A stretch of 13,252 nt of DNA from Dehalococcoidia bacterium (GCA_018700215.1 JABIST010000173.1:1-13252); one strand, 5' to 3'. Numbered from the stretch's first letter, positions 7,269 through 13,252 are shown. A program made the numbers and translations. Notes: a model not told the origin generated them from the sequence alone.

Positions 7269-8072
7269 CTACCCCTGAACTTCCAACACGCGGAAGCGCA
7301 TCTCGCCCGACGGTGTCGAAACCGAAACCACTTCGCCTTCGATCTTGTTGCGTACCGCAACACCAATCGGCGATTCCAGCGAGATCTTGCCCGCAAGCGG
7401 GTCCACCTCAGATGGACTGACCAGCTTGAACACCTGCTCGCGATCGTGCTCCAGGTTCAGCAGCTTCACCGTCGAACCAACGTTCGCGCGCCCAGCCTTC
7501 GTTCCAGGATCGATGATCACTGCATTCCGCAGCCGGTCTTCGGTTTCGCGAATTCGCGCCTCCAGATGCCCCTGCTCGTCACGAGCTGCATCCAACGGCG
7601 CGTTCTCACGGAAATCCTTATCCGCCATCGCCAGGCGCAGCTTCTCCGCAATTCCGGGCCGCTCCGCCTTCAGCTTCTCCAACTGTGCTTCAAGCGTCTG
7701 CAGACCTTCCAGTGTCACGTGATACGCAACGCCACCCAGATCCTCGTCTGCACCTTGCAGTGCCCGCGCGCCGCCCGCATCGTCACCAAGCTGCAGATGC
7801 GGAACCAGGTTCTCCTCGGTGAACGCAAGACGCGACGAGTACGCCAGGAACGCACGCAGCGGCTCCAGGTGACTCACATCGTGTTCGTCCTCGGGCGCAG
7901 ACTCCGTCACGTAACGCAAGACATCGTCACCCGTCAGCTCGGACAGCTTTCGACTGTTGCCGAACCAGGCGATGAACTGCTCCACCTTCGGTCGCTCCGC
8001 CTCAACCTTTTCAGGTTCAAGCGAAGTAACGAAGTGGCTCAAGGCCTCGTCTGCAGTGATAGGCTCCGCCAT
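7269..8072 (-). CDS. greA: GreA-family transcription factor with an N-terminal recombinase-SAM-like domain
   Basis: This protein has 267 residues, against about 158 for ordinary GreA. Residues ~117-267 are GreA-like. The coiled-coil finger (YHVTLEGLQTLEAQLEKLKA...DEQGHLEARI) carries the acidic tip Asp153/Glu156 in KDFREN, matching the Mg-coordinating pair of GreA (D41/E44 in E. coli). The C-terminal FKBP-like domain holds the family signature SLESPIGVAVRNKIEGEVV. GreA rescues backtracked RNA polymerase by stimulating transcript cleavage. Residues ~5-95 are an extra helical domain (FVTSLEP...FLAYSSRLAFTEENLVP) resembling the core-binding SAM-like domain of tyrosine recombinases; this is a pattern judgement. 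The ATG at 8072 has AAAGGA seven bases upstream. It could also be a specialised GreA paralogue. Confidence 0.85.
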   Translation of the reverse strand: MAEPITADEALSHFVTSLEPEKVEAERPKVEQFIAWFGNSRKLSELTGDDVLRYVTESAPEDEHDVSHLEPLRAFLAYSSRLAFTEENLVPHLQLGDDAGGARALQGADEDLGGVAYHVTLEGLQTLEAQLEKLKAERPGIAEKLRLAMADKDFRENAPLDAARDEQGHLEARIRETEDRLRNAVIIDPGTKAGRANVGSTVKLLNLEHDREQVFKLVSPSEVDPLAGKISLESPIGVAVRNKIEGEVVSVSTPSGEMRFRVLEVQG

Positions 8073-8125
8073 CGGGCGGTCCTTTCGTTCTCGGCACTAG
8101 TTGAAGTGGGCGCTACGGGATGCGC

Positions 8126-8134
8126 TGCGATAAT
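8126..8134 (+). promoter_or_regulatory. Candidate extended -10 promoter for rsmG
   Basis: TGCGATAAT is an extended -10 element (TGn followed by GATAAT, 5/6 to TATAAT) in the 143-base divergent gap. No good -35 lies at proper spacing; TTGAAG (8101-8106) is 22 bases upstream. Transcription would begin near 8141, almost at the ATG of the small open frame 8142-8219. Confidence 0.3.
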
Positions 8135-8141
8135 CCTGGGC

Positions 8142-8219
8142 ATGACCCGTCAGCGGTGTTCTCCTATCAGTCTAGAAGATGAACGGCTCACCATGTCAAT
8201 TGATTCACCTCAGGGATGA
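8142..8219 (+). other. Possible leader open frame overlapping the rsmG start
   Basis: A 25-codon frame (MTRQRCSPISLEDERLTMSI...) starts at ATG 8142 and ends with TGA 8217-8219, overlapping the rsmG ATG (8216) as ATGA. An internal ATG at 8193 gives an 8-codon version. rsmG itself has only AGGG directly next to its ATG, so coupling to this frame could help initiation. There is no independent evidence of translation, and the overlap can arise by chance because rsmG starts ATG-ACC. Confidence 0.2.
8169..8199 (-). promoter_or_regulatory. Candidate promoter for the greA-like gene
   Basis: On the minus strand a perfect -35 box TTGACA (8199-8194) is followed after 19 bases by TAGACT (8174-8169), a 4/6 match to the -10 consensus. 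The spacing is longer than the optimum of 17. The implied leader to the ATG at 8072 is about 90 bases. The promoter would reach into the start region of rsmG on the other strand, so the two genes would have overlapping divergent control regions. Confidence 0.35.
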
Positions 8220-8995
8220 CCCTACCCCCCCCATCCTCGCCCAGCGACCACGACGCTTCCGAGCTGCGAGCAGCGCTCGCCAATGAGACAACTCGCCTCG
8301 GTGTCACGCTCAGCGACACCCAGCGTGACACCTTTGCGCGCTACTACACACTGCTGCTCGATCACAACGAGCGAGCCGGCCTCACCGCCATCACCGAGGC
8401 CACCGCAATCGCCCATCGGCTCTTCGGCGAATCACTCGCTCTGCTCGTCGCGCTGCGCACAGCGGGATACCTCACCGAAGGCCAGCCAACCCGCATCGCC
8501 GACATCGGACCTGGCGGCGGCTTCCCCGGCCTTCCCATGCGCATCGCTGAGCCGGCGCTGCAGCTCGTCCTGATCGAATCTCAGCGTCGCCGCTGCGAGT
8601 TCCTCGAAACCGCCGCCAGCGAACTCGCGCTCGATACAGTCGAGGTGGTCAACGCCCGTGCTGAGGATGCCGGTCGCGACCCCGCGCTCCGCGAGACCTT
8701 CGATCTCGTGGTCGTCCGCGCCGTCGCTCCGCTCGCAGTCCTCGTCGAGTACGCACTCCCACTGCTGCGTATCGGCGGCATCCTCGCCACCCCCAAAGGC
8801 AGCCGCGCCAACGACGAACGCGCTGAAGCACAGCCCGCGATCACTGCCCTCGGCGGTGTCGAACTGGACCCACTCCCACTCTCGCTCCCACCCGATCTCC
8901 CACCGCAACAGGTCATCCTCGTTCGCCGCGAAGGCCCGCTCGATGATCGCTACCCGCGGCGCGCCGGTATGCCCTCGAAACGACCGATCAGCTGA
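8216..8995 (+). CDS. rsmG: 16S rRNA (guanine527-N7)-methyltransferase RsmG
   Basis: This 259-residue class I SAM-dependent methyltransferase methylates N7 of G527 in the 530 loop of 16S rRNA. The N-terminal helices include NERAGLTAIT (51-60), the equivalent of the family's N..N/GLTAI motif. The SAM-binding loop is ADIGPGGGFPGLPMRI (95-110), followed by the acidic β2 end LVLIES (117-122). TFDLVVVRAVAPL and GGILATPKGS match later conserved motifs, and the C-terminus YPRRAGMPSKRPI is the characteristic RsmG ending. The Pro/Ser-rich first 12 residues are not conserved, so the start could be slightly further in. Unlike many bacteria, it is not beside mnmG or parAB here. The stop codon lies inside a 12-base palindrome. 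Confidence 0.93.
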   Translation: MTLPPPSSPSDHDASELRAALANETTRLGVTLSDTQRDTFARYYTLLLDHNERAGLTAITEATAIAHRLFGESLALLVALRTAGYLTEGQPTRIADIGPGGGFPGLPMRIAEPALQLVLIESQRRRCEFLETAASELALDTVEVVNARAEDAGRDPALRETFDLVVVRAVAPLAVLVEYALPLLRIGGILATPKGSRANDERAEAQPAITALGGVELDPLPLSLPPDLPPQQVILVRREGPLDDRYPRRAGMPSKRPIS

Positions 8996-8997
8996 TC
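8986..8997. repeat. 12-base perfect palindrome over the rsmG stop codon
   Basis: GATCAGCTGATC is a perfect palindrome covering the rsmG stop TGA (8993-8995). It has no T-tract behind it, so it is not a convincing terminator. It contains two GATC sites. Confidence 0.6.
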
Positions 8998-9044
8998 CAC
9001 GCGTCGGTCCCGGAGCCCCGTCACGACTAAAGGATTGCGCCGCA

Positions 9045-9056
9045 TCCGAAATCGGA
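9045..9056. repeat. Small dyad upstream of the merB-like gene
   Basis: TCCGA-AA-TCGGA is a perfect 5-base dyad with a 2-base centre, 46 bases before the merB-like ATG. It is the only clear symmetric element in the 107-base gap after rsmG and could be a regulator site. It does not resemble the classical MerR operator. No promoter boxes are obvious. Confidence 0.3.
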
Positions 9057-9102
9057 GTTGGATCGCGGCCTGACAGCAACGACACCAGCCGGGGAGCGCC
9101 GA

Positions 9103-9771
9103 ATGAGCATCCAGAATCTGGCCGAACGTCTCGGCCCGCTCGATGAGATGAGAAACACCCAGGCGGCACGCCACTTCACTCTCGGCGTCTGGCGCGCGCT
9201 CCGGGACGATGGCATGCCCCTCGATCAAACCGCCCTCGCCCAGATCTCCTCAGATGCTGGCCTCGGCTCAGCGGAGTACAGCGCGCTCGTCGAGCGCTAC
9301 GCGGAGCTGGACAACCACGGTGCACTCATCGGTCTCAGCGGCCTCTCGATCGCCGACCACCCCCACTCGATCCAGTTCGAGGATCGTACGCTGACCTCGT
9401 GGTGCGCCTGGGACCCATTCTTCCTCGTGCCTGCGCTCGGTGGCTCAGCCGTCGTCCGCTCCACCGATCCGCAGACCGGTACATCAGTGCAGTTCACCTT
9501 CCAGGATGGGCTGGTCACCGCCTGCACCCCTGCCGGTACCGTCATCTCCATCGTCGTCCCCGCCCCACACGACGACGATTCCCCAGGCTCGTCCGTCGAG
9601 GAGTTGTGGTCCTCCTTCTGAAATCAGGTACTGCCTTTCGAGTCTCGAGAGGCCGCCAAACAGTATTTCGACAACAGCACGCAGGACGTCGAACTCATCA
9701 CAATCGAACAAGCCTCGGAACTCGCCCACCTCCGTCACGGACGACTCATAGAGCTAGCGTTACTGGGCTAG
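9103..9771 (+). CDS. merB: MerB-family organomercurial lyase-like protein, candidate selenoprotein (Sec173 at in-frame TGA)
   Basis: Read through one TGA (9619-9621), the frame encodes 222 residues, close to MerB (212 in plasmid R831b). Residues ~1-85 match the MerB N-terminal helical/winged-helix region. SWCAWDPFFLVPALGG (99-114) matches the catalytic MerB segment WCALD...FPALIG, keeping the active-site Cys96 and Asp99 equivalents as Cys101 and Asp104. SSF-TGA-NQVLPFES aligns without gaps to MerB SFCCHVHFFAS, placing the TGA at catalytic Cys159. The 49 codons after it resemble the MerB C-terminus (SREAAKQYF...LITIEQASELAHL). MerB cleaves carbon-mercury bonds using Cys-Asp-Cys. The ATG at 9103 has GGGGAG six bases upstream. 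If TGA is read as stop, a 172-residue product lacking this Cys results. Alternatives are a broken gene or a MerB relative of other function. No merA or merR is nearby. Confidence 0.8.
9619..9653 (+). promoter_or_regulatory. Candidate bacterial SECIS element with its UGA
   Basis: After UGA (9619-9621) come 11 bases, then a 9-base-pair hairpin with arms 9633-9641 (GCCTTTCGA) and 9645-9653 (TCGAGAGGC). It contains one U-G wobble (9637-9649) and no mismatches. The apical loop is GTC (9642-9644), or AGTCT if the closing A-U pair opens, so a G lies in the first two loop positions. The loop starts 20 bases after the UGA. A hairpin just 3' of UGA with a small G-containing apical loop is what SelB recognises, as in E. 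coli fdhF, whose loop contains GGUCU. Confidence 0.75.
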
Positions 9772-9946
9772 AACGCCAAAATCTCGGCCAAACGCTCACT
9801 CCCTTGAGTAAATGCCATTTCTGCGGGTTTCCGCTTAAGTTTCGTCAAAAAAACCCGACACTCACCTGAACGGTGAAACGCCCTCGTGGCAGGCCATGCC
9901 CCGAAGGCAATGACGCACACCGCTCGCACGGCGAGCAGGACAGGCC
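9772..9946 (+). promoter_or_regulatory. Leader region of the first Tad-like gene
   Basis: This 175-base gap begins with a comparatively AT-rich stretch (9772-9860). It contains a 7-base inverted repeat CGGGTTT (9824-9830) / AAACCCG (9851-9857) around a 20-base loop. Three small hairpins follow: TCACC-TGAAC-GGTGA (9862-9876), GGCA-GGCCA-TGCC (9888-9900) and GCTCGC-ACG-GCGAGC (9922-9936). The last stands directly before the ribosome binding site AGGA (9937-9940). The 10-mer CAGGCCATGC occurs at 9890-9899 and 9941-9950, the second copy containing the real start codon. It is probably the promoter and a structured 5' leader; no known riboswitch class was recognised. Confidence 0.35.
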
Positions 9947-11236
9947 ATGCGAAACTTCGTCAGCCGCACTAGGCTCGGCTTCGCTCGACTGAAGGACCGT
10001 CTCCGCGACGAACGGGGCGTAGTACTCGTCGTCGTCACCGCTGCCATGACTAGCGTCACCCTCTTCACCGGGATCGTGCTGGATGTCGGCATCGTCATGG
10101 AAGAGCGCCGGCAAATCCAGAACGCCGTCGATGCCGCGTCGCTCGCCGCCGCTCGTGCCGCCCGAGATAACCCCGGCACCGCCGTCGCGGTCGCGAACCA
10201 GTACCTGCTCCTGAATGGCGTCGACCCCGCAGACCCCAGCGTCAGCGTCACCATCAACCAGCTTTACGGCACGGACCAGGTCGAAATCTCAGTGACTGCC
10301 GCCATCCCAACGGCCTTCTTCCGCCTCGCCAACATCAACAGCAAGGACGTCACCGTCCGCGCCGTCGGCGAAGCACTCCCGCTCGGCGCCGGAAATTACG
10401 CCCTGGTCTCCCTCAGCAAGACCGCCTGCGATGCGTTCCTCAGCTTCGGCAACCCGACGCTGAACATCAGCGGCGGCGGGATCATGGTCAATTCCGACTG
10501 CCCGAACTACGCCGCCAATATCTACGGCAACGCCGACATCACCGCTGATTCGCTCGATTACTACAACGAGGGCGCAGCCCTCGTCTCGGGCAACGCCGTC
10601 ACCTCACCCAGTCCAGCGTCAGTCAACACCACCGTCGACGACCCGCTCGCCGGAGCCCTCCCCGCGCCGTCGCTCGCCGTCACGTCGCCCGACTCCGCCG
10701 GTACCGAGGCGGTTCCAGCGATGACCACGATCAACAGCGGCGGGGCAGTCTCCCTCAATCCCGGCGTGTTCTGGGGCGGACTCAACATCCTCGGCAACAC
10801 GAATGTCGCCCTCAACCCAGGTGTCTATGTCGTCGCTGGCGGCGACTTCGAGACCTGGGGAAATGGCTCCATCACCGGTACCGGCGTCATGATCTACATC
10901 ACCGGCTCTCCCGGCCCTGCTGACTGTGGACAGGTCTCCATGTACGGCAACCGCGTGCTCGACTTCACTCCAGCCAGCAGCGGCGACTACAAGGACATCA
11001 CGTTCTGGCAAGACGAGAACTGCACGGCGGACTTCCAGTACCACGGCAACGTCACCGGCGTGCACGGCGTCATCTACACCCCGGGTGCCCGCTTTGACCT
11101 GCTCGGAAACGTCGATCTCGGTGGCATCCAGGTCATCTCGGACACCATCAAGATCACCGGCAACACTTCCATCAACATGAACTTCACCAGCTACGTCGGC
11201 AGCACCAGCGACGCCAAGATCTCGCTCACCGAGTAG
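9947..11236 (+). CDS. Tad/TadG-like surface protein, paralogue 1
   Basis: This 429-residue protein has a basic, Arg-rich N-terminus (~1-24) and one membrane segment (~25-48, GVVLVVVTAAMTSVTLFTGI). The Tad/TadG N-terminal signature follows: LDVGIVMEERRQIQNAVDAASLAAARAA (45-72, quoted in parts as DVGIVMEERRQIQNAVDAAS and LAAARAA). A β-rich region around 100-145 leads to a long Gly/Asn/Ser/Thr-rich part with repeated short turns (NPGVFWGG, NPGVYVVAGG, GVIYTPGARF), suggesting a β-helix or stacked-sheet domain. There are only four cysteines (161, 185, 327, 359), which could form two disulfides outside the cytoplasm. TadG-like proteins are pseudopilin-related components of Flp/Tad systems. The start is supported by AGGA six bases upstream. 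No Tad ATPase or pilin is in the window. Confidence 0.75.
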   Translation: MRNFVSRTRLGFARLKDRLRDERGVVLVVVTAAMTSVTLFTGIVLDVGIVMEERRQIQNAVDAASLAAARAARDNPGTAVAVANQYLLLNGVDPADPSVSVTINQLYGTDQVEISVTAAIPTAFFRLANINSKDVTVRAVGEALPLGAGNYALVSLSKTACDAFLSFGNPTLNISGGGIMVNSDCPNYAANIYGNADITADSLDYYNEGAALVSGNAVTSPSPASVNTTVDDPLAGALPAPSLAVTSPDSAGTEAVPAMTTINSGGAVSLNPGVFWGGLNILGNTNVALNPGVYVVAGGDFETWGNGSITGTGVMIYITGSPGPADCGQVSMYGNRVLDFTPASSGDYKDITFWQDENCTADFQYHGNVTGVHGVIYTPGARFDLLGNVDLGGIQVISDTIKITGNTSINMNFTSYVGSTSDAKISLTE

Positions 11237-11443
11237 CGAGCGCCTCATCAGCCGGCTCCTCCGTCCGTCAGACATTGATTCAGCCTGGATTCACGGCTCG
11301 CTAACACCCTCCCACCAAAACCCATAGCTGCTCCATACCTCGTTCTGATGCGGCGTTAGCCCCCCGCGCTGCACGCTCGTTCTACCGAGGATCGCCCCGC
11401 AACGGGCACCCCTGCCTCCTCGGTGGACGCGAGGGATCCAGCG
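11237..11443 (+). promoter_or_regulatory. Intergenic region between the two Tad-like genes
   Basis: This 207-base gap has no credible gene. AGCGAGC (11235-11241, covering the upstream stop) pairs with GCTCGCT (11296-11302). GATTCA is repeated at 11277-11282 and 11288-11293, one helical turn apart. Near the second gene a perfect 8-base inverted repeat ACCGAGGA (11384-11391) / TCCTCGGT (11417-11424) encloses a smaller hairpin, CCCG-CAA-CGGG. GAGGGA (11431-11436) is the ribosome binding site of the next gene. The second gene may have its own promoter, but clear -35/-10 boxes were not found. Confidence 0.35.
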
Positions 11444-12688
11444 ATGCGCAGCACCCGAACACCCGACCTGCAAGACGATCGAGGACAGGTCCTCATCCTC
11501 GTCTCCGGCGCCCTCTTCACCCTCCTGATCGTCGTCGGCATGGTCTTCGATGTCGGCATCATCCTCGAGCAAAAGCGCCAGCTCCAGAACGCCGCAGACG
11601 CTGCCGCCCTCGCCGGTGCTCGAGCCGCAGTCGACAACCCCGCTCTCGCCCAGGCCGCCGCCGAGGAGTACCTCCTGCTCAACGGCTTCGACCCCGCCGA
11701 CTCGTCCCTCACCATCTCCATCGACCCCAATTACTCCGCTGACGAAGTCGAAGTCACCGTCGTCGCGGTCATCCCCACAGCCTTCTTCACCCTCGCAGGA
11801 GTCGACTCCAAGACCGTCACCGTCCGTGCCGTCGGCGAAGCCCGTCCCGTCCGAGGTGCCGCCGACTACGCCTTCGTCGCGCTCAGTGAGACGGCCTGTT
11901 CCGCCTTCGAAAAGTCCGGCAACTCCGAACTCACCATCACCGGTGGTGCAATCCTCTCGAACTCGTCGTGCAGTTCCGACTCCCTCTGGGCACACGGCCG
12001 TGGCGCAATAAACGCTGAAGGCACCGACTACTACTACGAAGGCGACGCCCGCGTAGACGGCGCGGTCCTCCTCTCCCCCGAGCCCACCGAGGTGCTGAAC
12101 CGCATCGATGACCCGCTCGCCAGTCTCTCGGCACCCGCCGTCGGCACCTCGCCAGACTCCGCCGGCACCAGCGACTCACCCGCCGTCACCCGCATCAACA
12201 GCGCAGCCACCCTCCAACCCGGCGTTTACTGGGGCGGCATCGAAATCAACGGCGATGTCACCCTCCAGCCCGGCATCTACGTCATCGCGGGCGGCGGCAT
12301 TCGCACCGCGGGCGGTGGCTCACTTCAGGGCGATGAAGTCCTCATCTACAACACTGACAACCCGGGGGTCGAAGCCTGTGGCAACGTCCACCTCGCCGGC
12401 TCGAACGACGTCGCACTAACTCCGATGACCAGCGGCGAGTACGCCTACGTCTCACTCTGGCAGGACAAGGACTGTGCTGAGACCTTCAGCTTCAACGGCG
12501 GCCACTCCGGCACCGCTGGCGTGATCTACCTCCCCGGCGCCAAGTTCAGCCTCTCAGGCGGCGGCACCCTCGGCTCCATCCAGGTGTTCGCCGACACCAT
12601 CGAGGTCTCCGGCAACGCCGATATCGCCATGGACTTCACCGGCTACGTCGGCGACACCGGCACCCCCAACATGGTGCTCTCGGAGTAA
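11444..12688 (+). CDS. Tad/TadG-like surface protein, paralogue 2
   Basis: This 414-residue protein is a clear tandem paralogue of the preceding gene. They share the same membrane segment position (~14-34), the Tad signature (FDVGIILEQKRQLQNAADAA, 35-54, then ALAGARAA), the shared block EEYLLLNGFDPAD, IPTAFF, SKTVTVRAVGEA, DDPLA, and the same Gly-rich C-terminal part (LQPGVYWGG, LQPGIYVIAGG, GVIYLPGAKF). Its four cysteines (152, 176, 312, 344) fall at the positions equivalent to paralogue 1 (161, 185, 327, 359). The Arg-rich N-terminal extension is shorter. The ATG at 11444 is chosen over an in-frame GTG at 11423 because GAGGGA lies seven bases upstream. The export route and the role in a Tad-type pilus or envelope are inferred. 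Confidence 0.75.
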   Translation: MRSTRTPDLQDDRGQVLILVSGALFTLLIVVGMVFDVGIILEQKRQLQNAADAAALAGARAAVDNPALAQAAAEEYLLLNGFDPADSSLTISIDPNYSADEVEVTVVAVIPTAFFTLAGVDSKTVTVRAVGEARPVRGAADYAFVALSETACSAFEKSGNSELTITGGAILSNSSCSSDSLWAHGRGAINAEGTDYYYEGDARVDGAVLLSPEPTEVLNRIDDPLASLSAPAVGTSPDSAGTSDSPAVTRINSAATLQPGVYWGGIEINGDVTLQPGIYVIAGGGIRTAGGGSLQGDEVLIYNTDNPGVEACGNVHLAGSNDVALTPMTSGEYAYVSLWQDKDCAETFSFNGGHSGTAGVIYLPGAKFSLSGGGTLGSIQVFADTIEVSGNADIAMDFTGYVGDTGTPNMVLSE

Positions 12689-12705
12689 CTCCCAAATCCG
12701 CTGCC

Positions 12706-13252
12706 CTACGCCGGTTCACTCGTATCGAGCTGAATCGGCAGCGGCACGTCCGGGAATTCCGTCGTCAGCCGCCCCCACGCTCGTCGTCCGATCCGTTCCG
12801 CCTCTGCGATGATCGAGGCCTCGTCCATCGTCAGCACCACCCCATCCCGCATCACCCAGTTGCCGTCCACCATCACGCTCTGCACATCCGCCGGCGTCCC
12901 CTGGTGCACGAACGCCGATACGAACCGCATCGTCGGCACCAGGTGCGCCCGCTGCGTCTCGATCACGATCAGGTCCGCCTTCTTCCCCACCTCCAGCGTC
13001 CCGCTCTCCTCTAGGCCCAACGCCCGATGTCCGTTCGCCGTCGCCCACTGCAACACGTCCTCCGGCGTCGGCCGCTCGCCGTCGCCCGTCCGCACCCGCT
13101 CCATCAGCAGCCCCGTCCGCATCACCTCAATCATGTCCTCCGCCATGTTGTCCGAACCCATCGCGATCCGGCAGCCCGCCGCCTCCAGCTCCCCCTGACG
13201 CACCCCGTAGCCCCGACGAGCCGCAATCGCCGAGTTGAACGACACCGTCACC
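12706..13252 (-). CDS. Amidohydrolase-family protein (SAH/atrazine-type deaminase group), C-terminal part
   Basis: About 182 residues of the C-terminus are present; the gene continues past the window end, so the first in-frame GTG (13251) is internal and not a start. FNSAIAARRGYG matches the family's loop after the last metal-binding histidine (HNPxSNxxLGxG in relatives), and IAMGSDN carries the conserved metal-site Asp. ALGLEESGTLEVGKKADLIVIE is the typical amidohydrolase ending, where the chain returns to the small β-domain (DVQSVMVDGNWVMRDGVV). Relatives deaminate or dechlorinate purine, pyrimidine or triazine rings (AtzA/TrzN, MtaD, guanine deaminase). The substrate cannot be told from this part. 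It is convergent with the second Tad-like gene, 17 bases away. Confidence 0.85.
   Translation of the reverse strand, partial: VTVSFNSAIAARRGYGVRQGELEAAGCRIAMGSDNMAEDMIEVMRTGLLMERVRTGDGERPTPEDVLQWATANGHRALGLEESGTLEVGKKADLIVIETQRAHLVPTMRFVSAFVHQGTPADVQSVMVDGNWVMRDGVVLTMDEASIIAEAERIGRRAWGRLTTEFPDVPLPIQLDTSEPA

Noticed and set aside
7232..7396. N-terminal extension of the ABC ATPase to 7396
   Set aside because: The added residues are Arg-rich and non-family, and they overlap the greA-like gene in another frame; GTG 7231 has GGAG upstream.
7164..8219. Long open frame antisense to the greA-like gene
   Set aside because: The opposite strand encodes a recognisable GreA; only the last part (8142-8219) is kept as a possible leader frame.
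9058..9102. TTG start for the merB-like gene at 9058
   Set aside because: There is no ribosome binding site at good spacing and the extra residues are not MerB-like; ATG 9103 has GGGGAG six bases upstream.
8996..9102. MerR-type operator upstream of the merB-like gene
   Set aside because: The 19-base-spaced promoter with the characteristic MerR dyad is absent.
9103..9621. The merB-like gene as a simple 172-residue protein ending at the TGA, or a pseudogene
   Set aside because: The frame continues in register with MerB-like sequence, the TGA sits on the catalytic Cys, and a SECIS-type hairpin follows. Random decay would not be expected to give all three. It remains the main alternative.
9824..9857. 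Rho-independent terminator after the merB-like gene
   Set aside because: The 7-bp repeat has a 20-base loop and no T-tract follows on the + strand; the T-run lies on the minus strand, where no gene ends.
9862..9946. Cyclic-di-GMP (GEMM) riboswitch before the Tad-like gene
   Set aside because: GACGCA and GGTGAAA-like pieces are present, but the conserved core order and receptor helices of class I do not fit.

Overview
This is a 13.25-kb stretch of a high-GC bacterial chromosome. It looks like core-genome DNA carrying a few lineage-specific loci. The gene content (CcmABCD cytochrome c maturation, heme A synthesis, RsmG, GreA, Tad-type proteins) fits an aerobic bacterium. A member of the Chloroflexota is a guess from overall style only, and no marker here fixes the phylum.

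Layout. (1) 2-1957, + strand: a ccm operon, ccmA (5' truncated)-ccmB-ccmC-ccmD, with 4-, 4- and 1-nt overlaps. (2) 2071-3988, +: ctaA and ctaB, the two enzymes that turn protoheme into heme O and then heme A. (3) 4011-4568, +: a DinB-like metal-site protein. (4) 7231 down to 4572, - strand: an ABC-2 exporter operon (ATPase, permease) followed by three very small, tightly packed membrane-protein genes of 53, 46 and 71 codons; the 53- and 46-codon genes begin with GTG and are easy to miss. (5) 8072-7269, -: a GreA-family transcription factor with an unusual N-terminal domain. It is divergent from (6) 8216-8995, +: rsmG. (7) 9103-9771, +: a MerB-family (organomercurial lyase-like) gene whose frame contains a single TGA. 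That TGA falls where MerB has its second catalytic cysteine, and a 9-bp hairpin of bacterial SECIS type follows at the expected distance. (8) 9947-12688, +: two tandem paralogous Tad/TadG-like surface proteins. (9) 13252-12706, -: the C-terminal part of an amidohydrolase.

The most important observation is region 7. I read it as a selenoprotein MerB homologue: Cys101 and Asp104 are kept, Cys to Sec occurs at residue 173, and the frame continues 49 codons past the TGA with MerB-like sequence. TGA serves as an ordinary stop elsewhere in the window, so the TGA has to be recoded locally or the gene is broken. The SECIS-like hairpin favours recoding. The Sec machinery (selA, selB, selC, selD) is not in the window.

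The + strand is C-rich whichever strand is coding, which suggests a replication-strand skew. No rRNA, tRNA, CRISPR array, insertion sequence or integrase gene was seen.
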